From Streptomyces qaidamensis (GTDB taxonomy: Bacteria; Actinomycetota; Actinomycetes; Streptomycetales; Streptomycetaceae): a stretch of DNA of 64,000 nt. A model generated the notes under the pieces. That model saw nothing but the letters and a program-made list of their open reading frames with translations, had not been told where the DNA came from and searched no databases. The position numbers and the translations under genes are program-made. Shown here piece by piece: positions 7,515-16,826 of the stretch. Where the stretch lies: assembly GCF_001611795.1 (NCBI RefSeq), contig NZ_CP015098.1, positions 5,270,001 through 5,334,000 of the forward strand, given 5' to 3'. Every line of letters begins with the position of its first letter. The first letter of the stretch is position 1.

Positions 7515-10500
7515 TCACCCCGGAATGACCACCGTACGCAGCTCCCCGTCGCCGAGGTGGAGCATGCCCTTGCCGGGGGCGACCTGGCCGCCGACCATGC
7601 TGCGGTTGAGGCGGACGCCGATGAGGTCGCCGCTGGAGGATTCCTGGGGGGAGAGCAGGATGCCGCGGCGGGCCTTCTTCGCGTCGACCTGCCAGCCGGA
7701 GAAGCCGCTGCACACGTCCTCCTCGTCACCGGCGATGACGAGCGCGAGTCCCCGCTCGGCGCCGCGCGAGACCAGCTTCTTCATCTGGCTCTCGGCGTCG
7801 CAGTCCTCCAGGATCTCGCCGTCGTCGATCAGGACCGCGATCGGCTCCGCCAGGGACGCCTCGTCGATGAGTTCCTCGAACTCGTCCTCGTCGATGTCGT
7901 CACCGGTGAAGACCTTCAGCACGCCGTCCGTACCGTCGAGTTGGCGGAGCGGGGACTGGCGCGGGGCCGCGATGACCAGCCGGGTGCCCTGGGACAGGAA
8001 GGAGTGGGCGAAGTTCAGCAGGACCGTCGAACGGCCCGACTTGGCCGGGCCCGCGATGACGAACGCCGGTACGCCCTCCGCCAGATCGGGGCCGAAGCCG
8101 ACGATCTCGTCGCCGCCGATGCCGGCCAGACCGAACAGGCGCGAGCGGGACGCGTCCGGGTCGCGCAGCTCCCACGCCTCCGGGAAGGAGACGCGGCTGG
8201 GCAGGCTGTCGACCCGGAACGGGCGCCGCGAGCGGGGGACGGCGGCGTCGCGGACCGCGGCCGCCTCGCCGATCGCCGCCAGCGCCGCGGCCTGACCCTG
8301 ACCGGTGGTGTCCTCCGCGAGCAGCGCGAACTGCGTCTCCGTACCGAACTCGTTGCGGAACGCACGCCCCGGCGGGATCTCCTCCGGCACCTTCCGCGCC
8401 GGGATGCCCAGCGCCGAGAAGTCGCTGCGGTCGGCGAGCCGCAGCCCGTACTTGTCCTCGGTGAGCGTCGCGATACGGCCCACCAGCAGCGTCCGGTCAC
8501 CCGTCAGGACCAGGTGGATGCCGACGCTCGCACCCTCGCGCATCATCGTCTGCAACTCGTCGGTCAGCGACCCGTGGTCGACCTCGCCGAGCGTGGGCAC
8601 CCAGCCCTCCCAGCGGTCCAGCAGCACCACGATGTGCGGCAGCCGCTCGTCCTCGGCGACCGACGCCCGCTGCTCCCCGATGTCGGCGAAGCCCTTCTCC
8701 GCGAGCACGTCCTGGCGGCGGCCCATCTCGCCCTTGAGCCGGTTGACCAGCCGCACGACCCGCTCGGTCTGGTTACGGCTCACGACCGCACCGCAGTGCG
8801 GCAGCCGCGTCAGGGCGTTGAGCGCGCCGTTGCCGCAGTCGATGCCGTAGAGGTGCACGTCGGCGATGGAGTGCGTGCGGGCGATGGAACCCGCGAGGGT
8901 GCGCAGGACCTGGGAGCGGCCGCTGCGCGGGGCGCCGCCGATCATCAGGTGGCCGAAGGAGGAGAAGTCCACGGCGACCGGGCGGCGCGACTGGCTCGCG
9001 GGCAGGTCCTCGATGCCGTACGGCGCCGGCGGCAGCTTGCCGGGGCCGCCGGCGAACGCGGGCAGCTCCACGTCGTCCAGCAGCAGCGTCTCGTCCAGGG
9101 CGGGCAGCCACGGGCTGTGCTGCGGCGGGATGCCGAGGGAGCTGTTGGCGTCGCGGATGGTGTCGACCAGGACCTTCAGGTCGGTGATCTCCTCGTCCTC
9201 CCGGGACTCCGCCTTCGGCTTGACCAGCGCCGCCCGGCCCAGATCCTCCCAGGTCAGCGGGCCCACCCAGGGCATCAGCAGGGCAGGGTCGGCGGCGCCC
9301 GGCCGACGGCCACCGACCCGGCCGGACTGGAACGGCACCAGGGAGGCGTGCCCGAGCCGGGCGTAAGCGCGCCCCGGGGTGTTCTTGGAGATGTGCCCGG
9401 CCTCGGGCGAGTCGATGACGTCCGACGACTCGCCGCCGTCCGTCACCCGCAGCGCGATACGGAGGTTGGTGTTCGCGCGGATCTCGGGAGACACGACACC
9501 GGACGGCCGCTGCGTCGCCAGCAGCAGGTGAATGCCGAGAGACCGGCCACGCTGGGCGATGTTCACGAGCCCCGTGACGAAGTCGGGCAGGTCGCGCACC
9601 ATCGAGGCGAACTCGTCGATGACGATGAGCAGCCGGGGCACCGGCTGGTGCGAGGGGTCCCGGCGCACCAGATCCTGGTAGTCCTCGATGTCCTTGGCGT
9701 CGGCGGCCGCCAGGATGTGCTCGCGCCGGTGCAGCTCCGCACCGAGCGACTCCAGGGCCCGCTCCACCAGGTGGGCGTCGAGGTCGGTCACCATGCCGAC
9801 GGTGTGCGGCAGATGCACACAGTCCTTGAACGCCGCGCCACCCTTGTAGTCGACCAGCACGAACGTCATGTTCTCGGGCGTGTTCGCCACCGCCAGCGCC
9901 GCCACGATGGTCTGCAGCAGCTCCGACTTACCCGAACCGGTCGTACCGGCGATCAGACCGTGCGGCCCGTCCTTGCGGATGTCGATGCCGAACGGCCCGT
10001 CGTACGACTCACCGATGACCGCCAGCGTCGACTGCCCGCCCATCCGCCAGCGGGCGACGATCGCGTCACTGGTCGGCGGCTCCAGCTGCAGAACGTCCAG
10101 CAGCCGGCTCGACCCGGGCAGCGCCGAGTCCTCGGTCTCGCCGCTGATGTCCCGCAGCGGCGACAGTGACCGGGCCAGCCGCAGACACCAGGCGGCGGAG
10201 ACGAAGTCGGGCCGCACGTCCTTCAGGCGCTCCGCCCCGGCCTCCTCGACGCGCAGCCGCAACTGCTCGCTGCGTTCGGCCTGTTCGGGCTGCTGGGCCG
10301 TGCTGTGCCAGGCCTGGAAGGACGGAAACCCACCGGCGGCCTGTTGGGGCTGCTGCTGCACCTGCTGGGCGGCCGGCTGGTACTCCTCGGTCTTCGGCTC
10401 GGCCACGACGTATGCCTGGCACTCGCCGGGCAGGAACCGCTCCTCGGCGTCCAGGCAGATCGCGAACATGGACACGGACGGCCCTTCGCGCAGCAGCCGT

Positions 10501-12161
10501 ACGACGCCGGGAAGGGACCGCAGCCGCCGCGACCCGTCCCACACCACGACGATGTCGGGGTCGCTGAAGCTCGAATTGCCCTGTGACTTGTTCTCCTCGG
10601 CGGCCTTCTTGCGCGCGTCGAGGATCTGCGTCAGCTCACCGATGCGGGCGCCGACGGTCTCGGCGTCGGTGCCGATGAGCGCGTTGACGTCCTGCCCGCC
10701 GGACGGCCGCGCGTGCGGCAGCCAGCGCACCCAGTCCCAGGACTCCTGCGCGGCGTTGTCGCTCAGCACGTAGAACTGCACGTCCATCGGGCTGTGCAGC
10801 GCCGCGGTCTGCGCGACGGCCCAGCGCCCGAGGGCACGGGCGGAGTCCCCGGGCCCGGCCATGCCGACGACACCGAGGGTGCGCAGGTGCAGCGCGACCG
10901 GGGCGTCCTCGATCTTCCAGGTCACCTGCCGGCGGTGGTCGTCCTGCTCGGGGTCGTCGAGCACCACCTCGGAGGGCAACTGCCCGGTCCCGAAACGGAT
11001 CAGGAGGTGATCACGATCGGTCCGCCGCCGCTCCCACAGACGGGTACGGGGCCCGGTCCCGAGGGCGAGCACGGTCGCCGGGTCGGGGATGGCCTGCCGC
11101 CGGTCGTTCCGCTCGGCGACGAGCGCGTCCTGGGCGTCCTTCTCGATCCGCTCCTTCTGCTCCTCGTACTCCTGGACCTGCTTGGCGTGCGACTTACGCC
11201 CGTGCTTCTTGTCGTTGTAGTAGTTGGCGAAGAGCAGGACCGGGCTGAGGGCAGCCATGATCAGGTAGTACCAGCGCTGGAAGATCATCACCGACACGAC
11301 GGCACCGACGAGCGGCGTCAGCGCCATCAGCCAGGGCAGCGGTCTGGCCTCGTACTCACGCGGCGACGACGGCAGCCGGAAGTTGGTCTGCCGCTCGGGC
11401 GGACGCAGCCGCGGGGGCCGGTTGTAGTCGAGGCCCACGCCGTCGTCGGACCACTTGAGGGCGGCGTTCGGGGGTGTGTAACGGGTCAGTTCGAGAAGGG
11501 TGTTGCCGACGCCGATCTGAGCGCCGAGGGGCCACTGGAGGGGGCCGTCCTTCTTCTCTTCCTTCTTCTTCTCCTGGCCCTTCTTCTTGCCGCGCTTCTT
11601 GCCGCTGGGCTCGTCCTTCTTGTCCTCGTCCTCCGCGAGGGAGGCGCCGTCGAGGGTGACGTGCTCCTTGTCCATGTGCACGGCGACCCGGCAGGTGCCG
11701 TCGGTGGCGACGGAGAGGGTGAGGGCCCGGGCGTCGACCTCGGGATCGTCGATCCGGACGTAAGACGCCGCCCCGCTGCCGATGTCGTACCGCCCCACGC
11801 CGAGCCGGTGCACGAACCCGGCGGCGGGCCCGCCGACCACCCGCAGCTCGACGAGCCCGGTGGGCTCGCCCGGCAGACACCCGGACGGATCCTGCAGACT
11901 GACGACGGCGCCTTCACGCAGGGGCGACCCCACGACAGTGGCGCCGGGATCGACGGCATACCCGTCCACGTACACGAGGGGCGCGTTGTTGGCCGGCGCG
12001 TGCCGGTGCTGCCCGAGCGGGATGACCTGCGCCCCGCTGTGCCCCACCTGCTTGGCCAGCTCCTGCGCGATGTCCCCCACGGTGGACTCAGGATCGGCAT
12101 CGAGCACGACGTCGGCGGTGCCACCGCCGTACGGGTCGACGACGGTCAGAGTCAGGCGCAC
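7515..12161 (-). CDS. EccC/EssC-like type VII secretion ATPase with FHA domain
   Basis: 1548 residues from GTG 12161, preceded by GGGGAGGA; the frame extends further upstream but without conserved sequence. About 1-95 is a ubiquitin-like fold (VVLDADPESTVGDIAQELA). About 105-225 is an FHA domain (GVGRYDIGSG) interrupted by a Lys/Glu-rich loop at about 176-205. Two membrane helices lie at about 278-315, then three FtsK/SpoIIIE ATPase domains with P-loops near 735 (GTTGSGKS), 1079 (GAPRSGRS) and 1375 (GPAKSGRS). The first has an intact Walker A lysine and Walker B LLIVIDE; in the other two the lysine is arginine. It should be the motor that engages and exports WXG100-type cargo at the membrane. 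Other membrane components of the system are absent from the window. Confidence 0.92.
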   Translation of the reverse strand: MRLTLTVVDPYGGGTADVVLDADPESTVGDIAQELAKQVGHSGAQVIPLGQHRHAPANNAPLVYVDGYAVDPGATVVGSPLREGAVVSLQDPSGCLPGEPTGLVELRVVGGPAAGFVHRLGVGRYDIGSGAASYVRIDDPEVDARALTLSVATDGTCRVAVHMDKEHVTLDGASLAEDEDKKDEPSGKKRGKKKGQEKKKEEKKDGPLQWPLGAQIGVGNTLLELTRYTPPNAALKWSDDGVGLDYNRPPRLRPPERQTNFRLPSSPREYEARPLPWLMALTPLVGAVVSVMIFQRWYYLIMAALSPVLLFANYYNDKKHGRKSHAKQVQEYEEQKERIEKDAQDALVAERNDRRQAIPDPATVLALGTGPRTRLWERRRTDRDHLLIRFGTGQLPSEVVLDDPEQDDHRRQVTWKIEDAPVALHLRTLGVVGMAGPGDSARALGRWAVAQTAALHSPMDVQFYVLSDNAAQESWDWVRWLPHARPSGGQDVNALIGTDAETVGARIGELTQILDARKKAAEENKSQGNSSFSDPDIVVVWDGSRRLRSLPGVVRLLREGPSVSMFAICLDAEERFLPGECQAYVVAEPKTEEYQPAAQQVQQQPQQAAGGFPSFQAWHSTAQQPEQAERSEQLRLRVEEAGAERLKDVRPDFVSAAWCLRLARSLSPLRDISGETEDSALPGSSRLLDVLQLEPPTSDAIVARWRMGGQSTLAVIGESYDGPFGIDIRKDGPHGLIAGTTGSGKSELLQTIVAALAVANTPENMTFVLVDYKGGAAFKDCVHLPHTVGMVTDLDAHLVERALESLGAELHRREHILAAADAKDIEDYQDLVRRDPSHQPVPRLLIVIDEFASMVRDLPDFVTGLVNIAQRGRSLGIHLLLATQRPSGVVSPEIRANTNLRIALRVTDGGESSDVIDSPEAGHISKNTPGRAYARLGHASLVPFQSGRVGGRRPGAADPALLMPWVGPLTWEDLGRAALVKPKAESREDEEITDLKVLVDTIRDANSSLGIPPQHSPWLPALDETLLLDDVELPAFAGGPGKLPPAPYGIEDLPASQSRRPVAVDFSSFGHLMIGGAPRSGRSQVLRTLAGSIARTHSIADVHLYGIDCGNGALNALTRLPHCGAVVSRNQTERVVRLVNRLKGEMGRRQDVLAEKGFADIGEQRASVAEDERLPHIVVLLDRWEGWVPTLGEVDHGSLTDELQTMMREGASVGIHLVLTGDRTLLVGRIATLTEDKYGLRLADRSDFSALGIPARKVPEEIPPGRAFRNEFGTETQFALLAEDTTGQGQAAALAAIGEAAAVRDAAVPRSRRPFRVDSLPSRVSFPEAWELRDPDASRSRLFGLAGIGGDEIVGFGPDLAEGVPAFVIAGPAKSGRSTVLLNFAHSFLSQGTRLVIAAPRQSPLRQLDGTDGVLKVFTGDDIDEDEFEELIDEASLAEPIAVLIDDGEILEDCDAESQMKKLVSRGAERGLALVIAGDEEDVCSGFSGWQVDAKKARRGILLSPQESSSGDLIGVRLNRSMVGGQVAPGKGMLHLGDGELRTVVIPG

Positions 12162-12539
12162 GACTTGTCCTCCCCGTGCCACTGGGCCGGTGCGGCCGCT
12201 GTGGTGTCTGTCGCTGGTTGCCGCTGTGCTGCTGGCTGTCCTGCTCGCTTCAGTCACGCGGGTCACAGTGGTACTGGGACGATATCCGTTCGGTACGACG
12301 GCGGGGCAATGGGGAGCCGCCGTGACGTTCCCGATGGCAACGTCGTACACGCTTTCATGACGGCTCGTTCACAAGCCGGGTATGGGGCACCACAAGCCAC
12401 ACCCGTAAGCTGCTGACGCAAGAGCGGACGATCACACCGGTTGCCGGCTGTGACTGCAACTCGGCTTCTGTGTCGGTGAGTCCGCAAACAGGGAAGCCAC
12501 GGGGGTTGGCCCTGCGGCGTTGCGAGAGGGAGCGGCTTC
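12162..12539. promoter_or_regulatory. Divergent spacer between EccC and first WXG gene
   Basis: There is no credible gene in these 378 bases: the overlapping open frames have shadow-like composition. The EccC side carries the ribosome-binding sequence next to 12161. The right half is AT-richer (12340-12430) with a TAAGCT hexamer at 12406-12411 that could be a -10 box for the WXG gene, but without a convincing -35. The promoters are therefore assumed rather than located. Confidence 0.4.
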
Positions 12540-12842
12540 ATGGCCAAGGACCTTGATGTCACATATCAGGACATGCGGGATGCAGCCAAGCATGTCGTGA
12601 AGGAGAAGGAAAAGCTCCAGGAGAAGCTCGAGGGCCTGAAGAAGTACATCAACAACCTCGTGCAGGGCGGCTACGTCACGAAGAGCTCGTCGAAGGCGTT
12701 CGACGAGAACTTCGACGAGTTCGTGCGCGGCATGAAGGACACGCTGGATGGTCTGGACGGCATGGGGGACTACCTGACCATGGCTGCGGACAAGTTCGAG
12801 CAGATCGATGAGGAGCTGGCTAAGCAGGCTCGGAGCAAGTGA
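12540..12842 (+). CDS. WXG100-like small secreted protein
   Basis: 100 residues, ATG start with GAGAGGGAG upstream. Almost entirely helical and charged, with a mid-point turn (QGGYVTKSSS, about residues 42-51) in the place where WXG100 proteins have Trp-X-Gly, so it is a two-helix hairpin of the ESAT-6 type with the Trp lost. The tail KFEQIDEELAKQARSK holds an F-xxx-D signal like the type VII YxxxD/E motif, shared with the three other small proteins in this window. It is the first gene to the right of EccC and divergent from it, and is probably exported by it as a dimer with itself or a partner. Confidence 0.8.
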   Translation: MAKDLDVTYQDMRDAAKHVVKEKEKLQEKLEGLKKYINNLVQGGYVTKSSSKAFDENFDEFVRGMKDTLDGLDGMGDYLTMAADKFEQIDEELAKQARSK

Positions 12843-12857
12843 CGTTCTGCTGAGGTC

Positions 12858-12906
12858 ACGGGGCGGGGCGGAGTGGCGTGCGCGCCAGGTGGCTGCACCG
12901 CCCCGT
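12858..12906 (+). terminator. Stem-loop after the first WXG gene
   Basis: ACGGGGCGG (12858-12866) and CCGCCCCGT (12898-12906) are perfect inverted arms 16 bases past the stop, with a long GC-rich loop. This probably separates the first WXG gene from the following operon. The rest of 12843-13166 holds no recognisable gene. Confidence 0.5.
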
Positions 12907-13106
12907 TGGCTGACGAGGACGACACCATCGCTCTTGGCTCGCCTGCCCCAATCCCCCGCCAGTGCGGTAGTGAGCAGGTGGCTGACGGGCCGCCCTGCCT
13001 CGGAGGCAGCTGCAGGCTTGCCCAGGATGCGGTGTGCGGGCGCGGCGGTGTTGGTTGGCGCCAAGTGCCAAGGGTGAGTAAAGTGCCGACGCTTTCACAT
13101 TGATGA

Positions 13107-13121
13107 GCGCGAAACTCGCGC
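13107..13121. promoter_or_regulatory. Operator-like palindrome before effector operon
   Basis: GCGCGA-AAC-TCGCGC is a perfect inverted repeat 46 bases upstream of the next start codon at 13167. It lies in an AT-richer stretch that should hold the promoter of the 13167-16739 gene run. The regulator is unknown. Confidence 0.35.
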
Positions 13122-13166
13122 ATCGGGGGATCTGCATGATGAAGAGTGCGCTTGCGGCGGTGACCT

Positions 13167-13481
13167 GTGGCTGACCACGCGCGGATCGACGACCTTGACG
13201 TCATCCGGGAGATGGGGAAAGGCCTTGGGCGGATTCACAAGGCGTTCGAGGGCCTGCCGGGCATCGTGGAATCGTATGGAGAAGACTTCGGACACGATGA
13301 CCTGACCGACAAGTTCGAGGACTTCGAGGCGAACTGGAACCTGAATCGGGACAAGCTACAGGAAGAACTCAAGTTCTTGTCGGAGTATGCGCTGGCTGCT
13401 GCAAAGACGTACAGCAAGTTGGATCACGAGTTGGCCAAGGTGATCCGCGAAGCCCAGAGCCCCGGCAAGAAGGGTAAGTGA
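13167..13481 (+). CDS. WXG100-like small secreted protein
   Basis: 104 residues from GTG 13167 (MADHARIDDLDVIREMGKG). Helical hairpin with a conserved FEDFEANWNLNRD block near the middle-to-second helix, where Trp sits in the turn region. The C-terminus reads AKTYSKLDHELAK, then ends GKKGK: Y-SKL-D is an exact YxxxD type VII secretion motif, and the ELAK that follows is common to the small proteins of this region. The stop is 6 bases before the larger effector at 13488, so the two are co-translated and probably secreted as partners. Confidence 0.82.
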   Translation: MADHARIDDLDVIREMGKGLGRIHKAFEGLPGIVESYGEDFGHDDLTDKFEDFEANWNLNRDKLQEELKFLSEYALAAAKTYSKLDHELAKVIREAQSPGKKGK

Positions 13482-13487
13482 GTCGCC

Positions 13488-14846
13488 GTGGGTGGACGCC
13501 CTCGTGATTGGTCGCCGCTGTGTTGGTTCGACCCTGTCCCAGGAGACCCGGACAGGGTGGCAGGCTTGGGGAAGAAACTCAAGAAGACTGCTGAAGAACT
13601 CGAGCGTCAGGTAAAGAACCTCAAGGCCATCTCTGAGGTCGACTCCTGGGACAGCGAAGCGGGCAGGGAGTTCCGTAAAAGGGCTGAAGGCTCAACGGGG
13701 AAGCTGGAAGCTGCGCGAAAGCGCTACGCGACTGCCGCGGCTGCACTCGGAGACACAGTCGTCGACGTCGGCGGTGGTTATGCGGACAAGGTCCATGCCT
13801 CGCCCACGAACTACGCCTCTGACCTGAACCGCGCTCAGCAAATAGCTGATCAGGCCCTCAAGGAAGCCCAAGCGGCGGAAGACGACAAACGTGCAGCCGG
13901 GACGAAGCTAGCCGACGCGGAAGACGACTCGAAGAAGAAGGATCTCGAGGATCAGCAGAAGGCGGCCGATGATGTCGTCAAGGCTGCCCAGGAGAAGATC
14001 GAAGAGGCGAAGCGCATCCGAGATGCCGCCGCCAAGCGGGCCTGTGACGCGATCGACGAGGTCATATCCGACGATGCGTTGAAGGACGGGTTCTGGGACA
14101 GTCTTCTCGACGACATCGCGGACATTACAGGAACGATCGCCACCGTGTGCGGTGTGTTGTCCCTGATGGTTGGCTGGATTCCAGTGATCGGACAGGCGCT
14201 GGCCGGAATTCTCGGCACCATCGCTCTCGTCATGTCGTTGGTCGGTTTCATCTGTACGGCAGTTCTTTACATGCGCGGAAACGCGGACCTCATGGATTTG
14301 GGTGAGGCGGCGCTCGGCTTCCTGATGATCGGTGTCGGCAAGGCGTTCTCGAAGCTTGCCGGCAAGTACGCGGGGACTGTGCTCAAGCGGCTCACCAGAA
14401 TGAAGTCGAGCAAGACGCCGGGCATAGGCAAGGCCTTCAAGCGTGATCGTCAGAAGCTGAACAAGCTCGGCTCGCAGGGCTTCACGAAGGTGTTCTCGAT
14501 GACACCGAAGGAGCTCGGCAAGACGATGGCCAGTCCCTTCACCGAGCTGGTCACAAAGAGCGGGTGGAAAGGCTTCGCGGACAACGCCAAGACCGTGTTT
14601 AATCCGAGCAGTTGGCGGGGCGCGAAGGAAGCGATCACAGCGAACGGGGGGGTGGCGAAATCGGTTTCGTTGGTCGACGCTGAAGTTGCTGCCAGTCTCA
14701 AGTCGATCAAGCCTATGGCCGCCAACTTCCCCGACATCCCAGGCCTGAACGGCGTCAAGACCACGGTCAACGTCCTGACCGGCATCGGATACGCTGTGAC
14801 CGGTGGAAACATCTATCTCGACGAAAACACTCGACCGGCCCTCTAG
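13488..14846 (+). CDS. WXG-headed type VII effector candidate
   Basis: 452 residues from GTG 13488. The N-terminus has the motif DPVPGDPDRV, seen in two other large proteins here, then a long helical region (about 30-200) with the WXG-like VDSWDSEAGREF near residues 45-56 and Lys/Ala/Asp-rich coiled coil. A hydrophobic stretch at about 208-260 (TIATVCGVLSLMVGW and beyond) could form two membrane passes. The C-terminal 190 residues are basic and match nothing I recognise; no catalytic motif is obvious. The architecture is that of LXG/WXG polymorphic toxins. It follows its small partner by 6 bases and precedes two small genes that could give immunity or chaperoning. Confidence 0.78.
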   Translation: MGGRPRDWSPLCWFDPVPGDPDRVAGLGKKLKKTAEELERQVKNLKAISEVDSWDSEAGREFRKRAEGSTGKLEAARKRYATAAAALGDTVVDVGGGYADKVHASPTNYASDLNRAQQIADQALKEAQAAEDDKRAAGTKLADAEDDSKKKDLEDQQKAADDVVKAAQEKIEEAKRIRDAAAKRACDAIDEVISDDALKDGFWDSLLDDIADITGTIATVCGVLSLMVGWIPVIGQALAGILGTIALVMSLVGFICTAVLYMRGNADLMDLGEAALGFLMIGVGKAFSKLAGKYAGTVLKRLTRMKSSKTPGIGKAFKRDRQKLNKLGSQGFTKVFSMTPKELGKTMASPFTELVTKSGWKGFADNAKTVFNPSSWRGAKEAITANGGVAKSVSLVDAEVAASLKSIKPMAANFPDIPGLNGVKTTVNVLTGIGYAVTGGNIYLDENTRPAL

Positions 14847-14855
14847 GAGATCGAC

Positions 14856-15497
14856 ATGACAGTTGAAATTGACGACTGGACCTGTCGGCTGCATTTTTCT
14901 GACGGTTGGGTCGACCTGACGGCCGGTGCCGGACTCGACTCCGCAGGGAAGTCCGCCTGGGCGCGGGAAGTCGTTGAGTCCTTCAACCCACTGGATCTCG
15001 TGGCCTCGAAGGAGTCCATCGAGAAGGACCTCATTCACCTTGCTCGAGCCGCCGAAAAGAATCACGCGGTTCTCGCCGCCGCGTTCTTCGCCGCAGGCGG
15101 AGCACACTACGCCACGTTCGACGTCCAGATTTTCGGTGAGGACGAAACCACTCTCTCTCTGGACGAGGTCGAGAACATGCTGCGGGGCCACAAGGAGATC
15201 GTCGGGGAACCGCAGGTCAGCAGGGTCGAGCTGCCCGTCGGATCGGCAGTCCGGCTGCAGGCCATGTACCAGTCCAAGGGGGTGCTGGGGTTCGGCAAGA
15301 AGCTCACTGAAGCCGTTTCGTATGCCCTTTTGGTGCCCGAGACCTCAGACGTGCTCCTGGCGACGATGAACTGGGGCGCCATGGAACACAGCGATCAACT
15401 CACAGAGGAAGTCGATGCGCTGATTCCGACGCTGCGCTTCGTGCCGCTCGACGCGGAGGGCAACCCGATCCCGGAGGCGGGCAGCCCTGATGCCTGA
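14856..15497 (+). CDS. Conserved protein of unknown function in effector operon
   Basis: 213 residues, ATG with AGGAG just upstream. It starts MTVEIDDWTCRLHFSDGW and has no signal peptide or membrane helix. Alternating strands and the phrases LLVPETSDVLLATMNWG and DALIPTLRF near the end resemble the closing strands of the next gene and of the gene at 16827, so these may be distant relatives. It lies 9 bases after the effector and overlaps the next gene by 8 bases. A role as immunity protein or secretion chaperone is plausible from position only. Confidence 0.75.
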   Translation: MTVEIDDWTCRLHFSDGWVDLTAGAGLDSAGKSAWAREVVESFNPLDLVASKESIEKDLIHLARAAEKNHAVLAAAFFAAGGAHYATFDVQIFGEDETTLSLDEVENMLRGHKEIVGEPQVSRVELPVGSAVRLQAMYQSKGVLGFGKKLTEAVSYALLVPETSDVLLATMNWGAMEHSDQLTEEVDALIPTLRFVPLDAEGNPIPEAGSPDA

Positions 15498-16098
15498 GCC
15501 CTGGGAGGACGAGGACGCCACCACGCCGCCGAAAGACTACAATCTGATCGTCCCCGACGGCTGGTTCAAGCTGTCGCTGGACCCGGAACACCGTGACCGC
15601 AGCATCATCGCGCTGGCGGAACAGCAGTTCCATGGTGTCGACAACGCTCCTCTGCTCAAGGAGCAGATGATGCGTGAGTTGCAGAAGACAGCGAAAGACG
15701 CGTATCAGGCCGGCGGTATCGAGTTGTACCTGTCGACCCTGCGGATCGGGCCTCTGCCGCTTTCGTCATCGCTCTTGGTGAGCTTTGCCGCGCCTGGGAC
15801 CATGCCCTCATCCTCCGACGTGCACACGTTCGCTGACGTGCTTGGCCGGCGTGGGGCGGAAACTACCGTGGTCAAACTCCCCGTCGCTGGCGGTGCGGTC
15901 CGCGAGTTCCGCTCCGAAGCGGCTTCTCCCACCACGCAACTGGGCAACGAACTCCCAACGACCACGGTGAAGTATTACGTTCCTGTCCCGGCGACTGATG
16001 AGTGGCTGATCCTGTCGTTCTCCACGCCCCTGGATCCGCTGGCGCGTCAGATGGTCGGGCTCTTCGACGCGGTGGCGGACACGTTGCACTGGACGTGA
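15490..16098 (+). CDS. Conserved protein of unknown function, same family as 16827 gene
   Basis: 202 residues, start overlapping the previous stop by 8 bases, so translation is coupled. The opening NLIVPDGWFKLSLDPEHRD and the end LILSFSTPLDP...LFDAVADTLHW recur in the protein at 16827-17576 (LAPEGFFALPI... and ...AVLQTVSFVEP), giving a family with a VPxGxF head and a final strand-helix that ends in an aromatic residue. It is predicted cytosolic, with no catalytic motif. Position suggests a role with the type VII cargo. Confidence 0.75.
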   Translation: MPEPWEDEDATTPPKDYNLIVPDGWFKLSLDPEHRDRSIIALAEQQFHGVDNAPLLKEQMMRELQKTAKDAYQAGGIELYLSTLRIGPLPLSSSLLVSFAAPGTMPSSSDVHTFADVLGRRGAETTVVKLPVAGGAVREFRSEAASPTTQLGNELPTTTVKYYVPVPATDEWLILSFSTPLDPLARQMVGLFDAVADTLHWT

Positions 16099-16169
16099 CG
16101 TGGCAGTGAAGACCAGACGCTGAGGTCGAGTTGCGGCGGGTACCTGCCCCGTCGAGGAAGGGACGACGG

Positions 16170-16739
16170 GTGGAGCGACAAGCTGACGCTACGGCTGCCG
16201 ACAATCGGCTCCGGGCGCGGGATGGTGTGGGAATCGTCGTCGTGGTTCTCTGCCTGGTCGTCGGGGTGGGCGCCATTCTGCTGTTCATGGGACTGTGGAA
16301 GCGGTTCGCTCGTGAAACGGTCCCTGCGCTGGTCGACCTGCCCGGAGGCCCTTGGGTGGTCGGCGGCGTTCTCGGGCTGATCACTGTAGTCGGGGCGACG
16401 GGCGGTCTGCGCTGCGCGTCGAGTCGCGCGGGGGAGACCCGTCGGATGCAGAGGCTGCGAGCGGCGGGCACTGCGGCTTGTTGCACAGCGGCATTCGGGC
16501 CGCTCTTCTATCTGCTGAGTGGACTGCCCGGCAAGAACTGCCGCTCAGCCAGCTGTGAGTACATCCCCGGTACTGGGAGCGCATTCCTCGCCTATGCGCT
16601 TGGCGTCGGCGTCATGGGCTGGCTTTTCTGGCGTTGGGCCAGCGCCCGGTCCGAGGTAGAAGCGGCGCGGGAGCGGGAACGACTGCGGAGACTTCGTAGG
16701 AAGGGCAAGGGGAAAAGCCGGGCGGCGCGCAGAGGGTGA
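16170..16739 (+). CDS. Small membrane protein
   Basis: 189 residues from GTG 16170, chosen for GAGGAAGGG ten bases upstream; the frame is open from 16131. Four hydrophobic segments are visible: GIVVVVLCLVVGVGAILLFM, WVVGGVLGLITVVGATGGL, AACCTAAFGPLFYLLSGL and FLAYALGVGVMGWLFWRW. A short loop with two cysteines (GKNCRSASCEY) lies between the last two. The tail is strongly basic (RRLRRKGKGKSRAARR), so the C-terminus is cytosolic. It is the last gene of the rightward run that starts at 13167. The function is unknown. Confidence 0.7.
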   Translation: MERQADATAADNRLRARDGVGIVVVVLCLVVGVGAILLFMGLWKRFARETVPALVDLPGGPWVVGGVLGLITVVGATGGLRCASSRAGETRRMQRLRAAGTAACCTAAFGPLFYLLSGLPGKNCRSASCEYIPGTGSAFLAYALGVGVMGWLFWRWASARSEVEAARERERLRRLRRKGKGKSRAARRG

Positions 16740-16826
16740 GGGGGAGTGCAAACAGGTCATGGGCAGTTCCGTACCAGTGCTCCGGCGCAATTCTCATAGC
16801 AACGTCGGAGAGTGCTGCCGGAGTGG

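Noticed and set aside
5538..10169. A 1543-codon plus-strand open frame across kinase and EccC genes
   Set aside because: It is a shadow of the kinase gene and then antisense to EccC. Composition is Arg/Gly/Pro-rich with no domain, and both true genes have clear motifs and codon bias.
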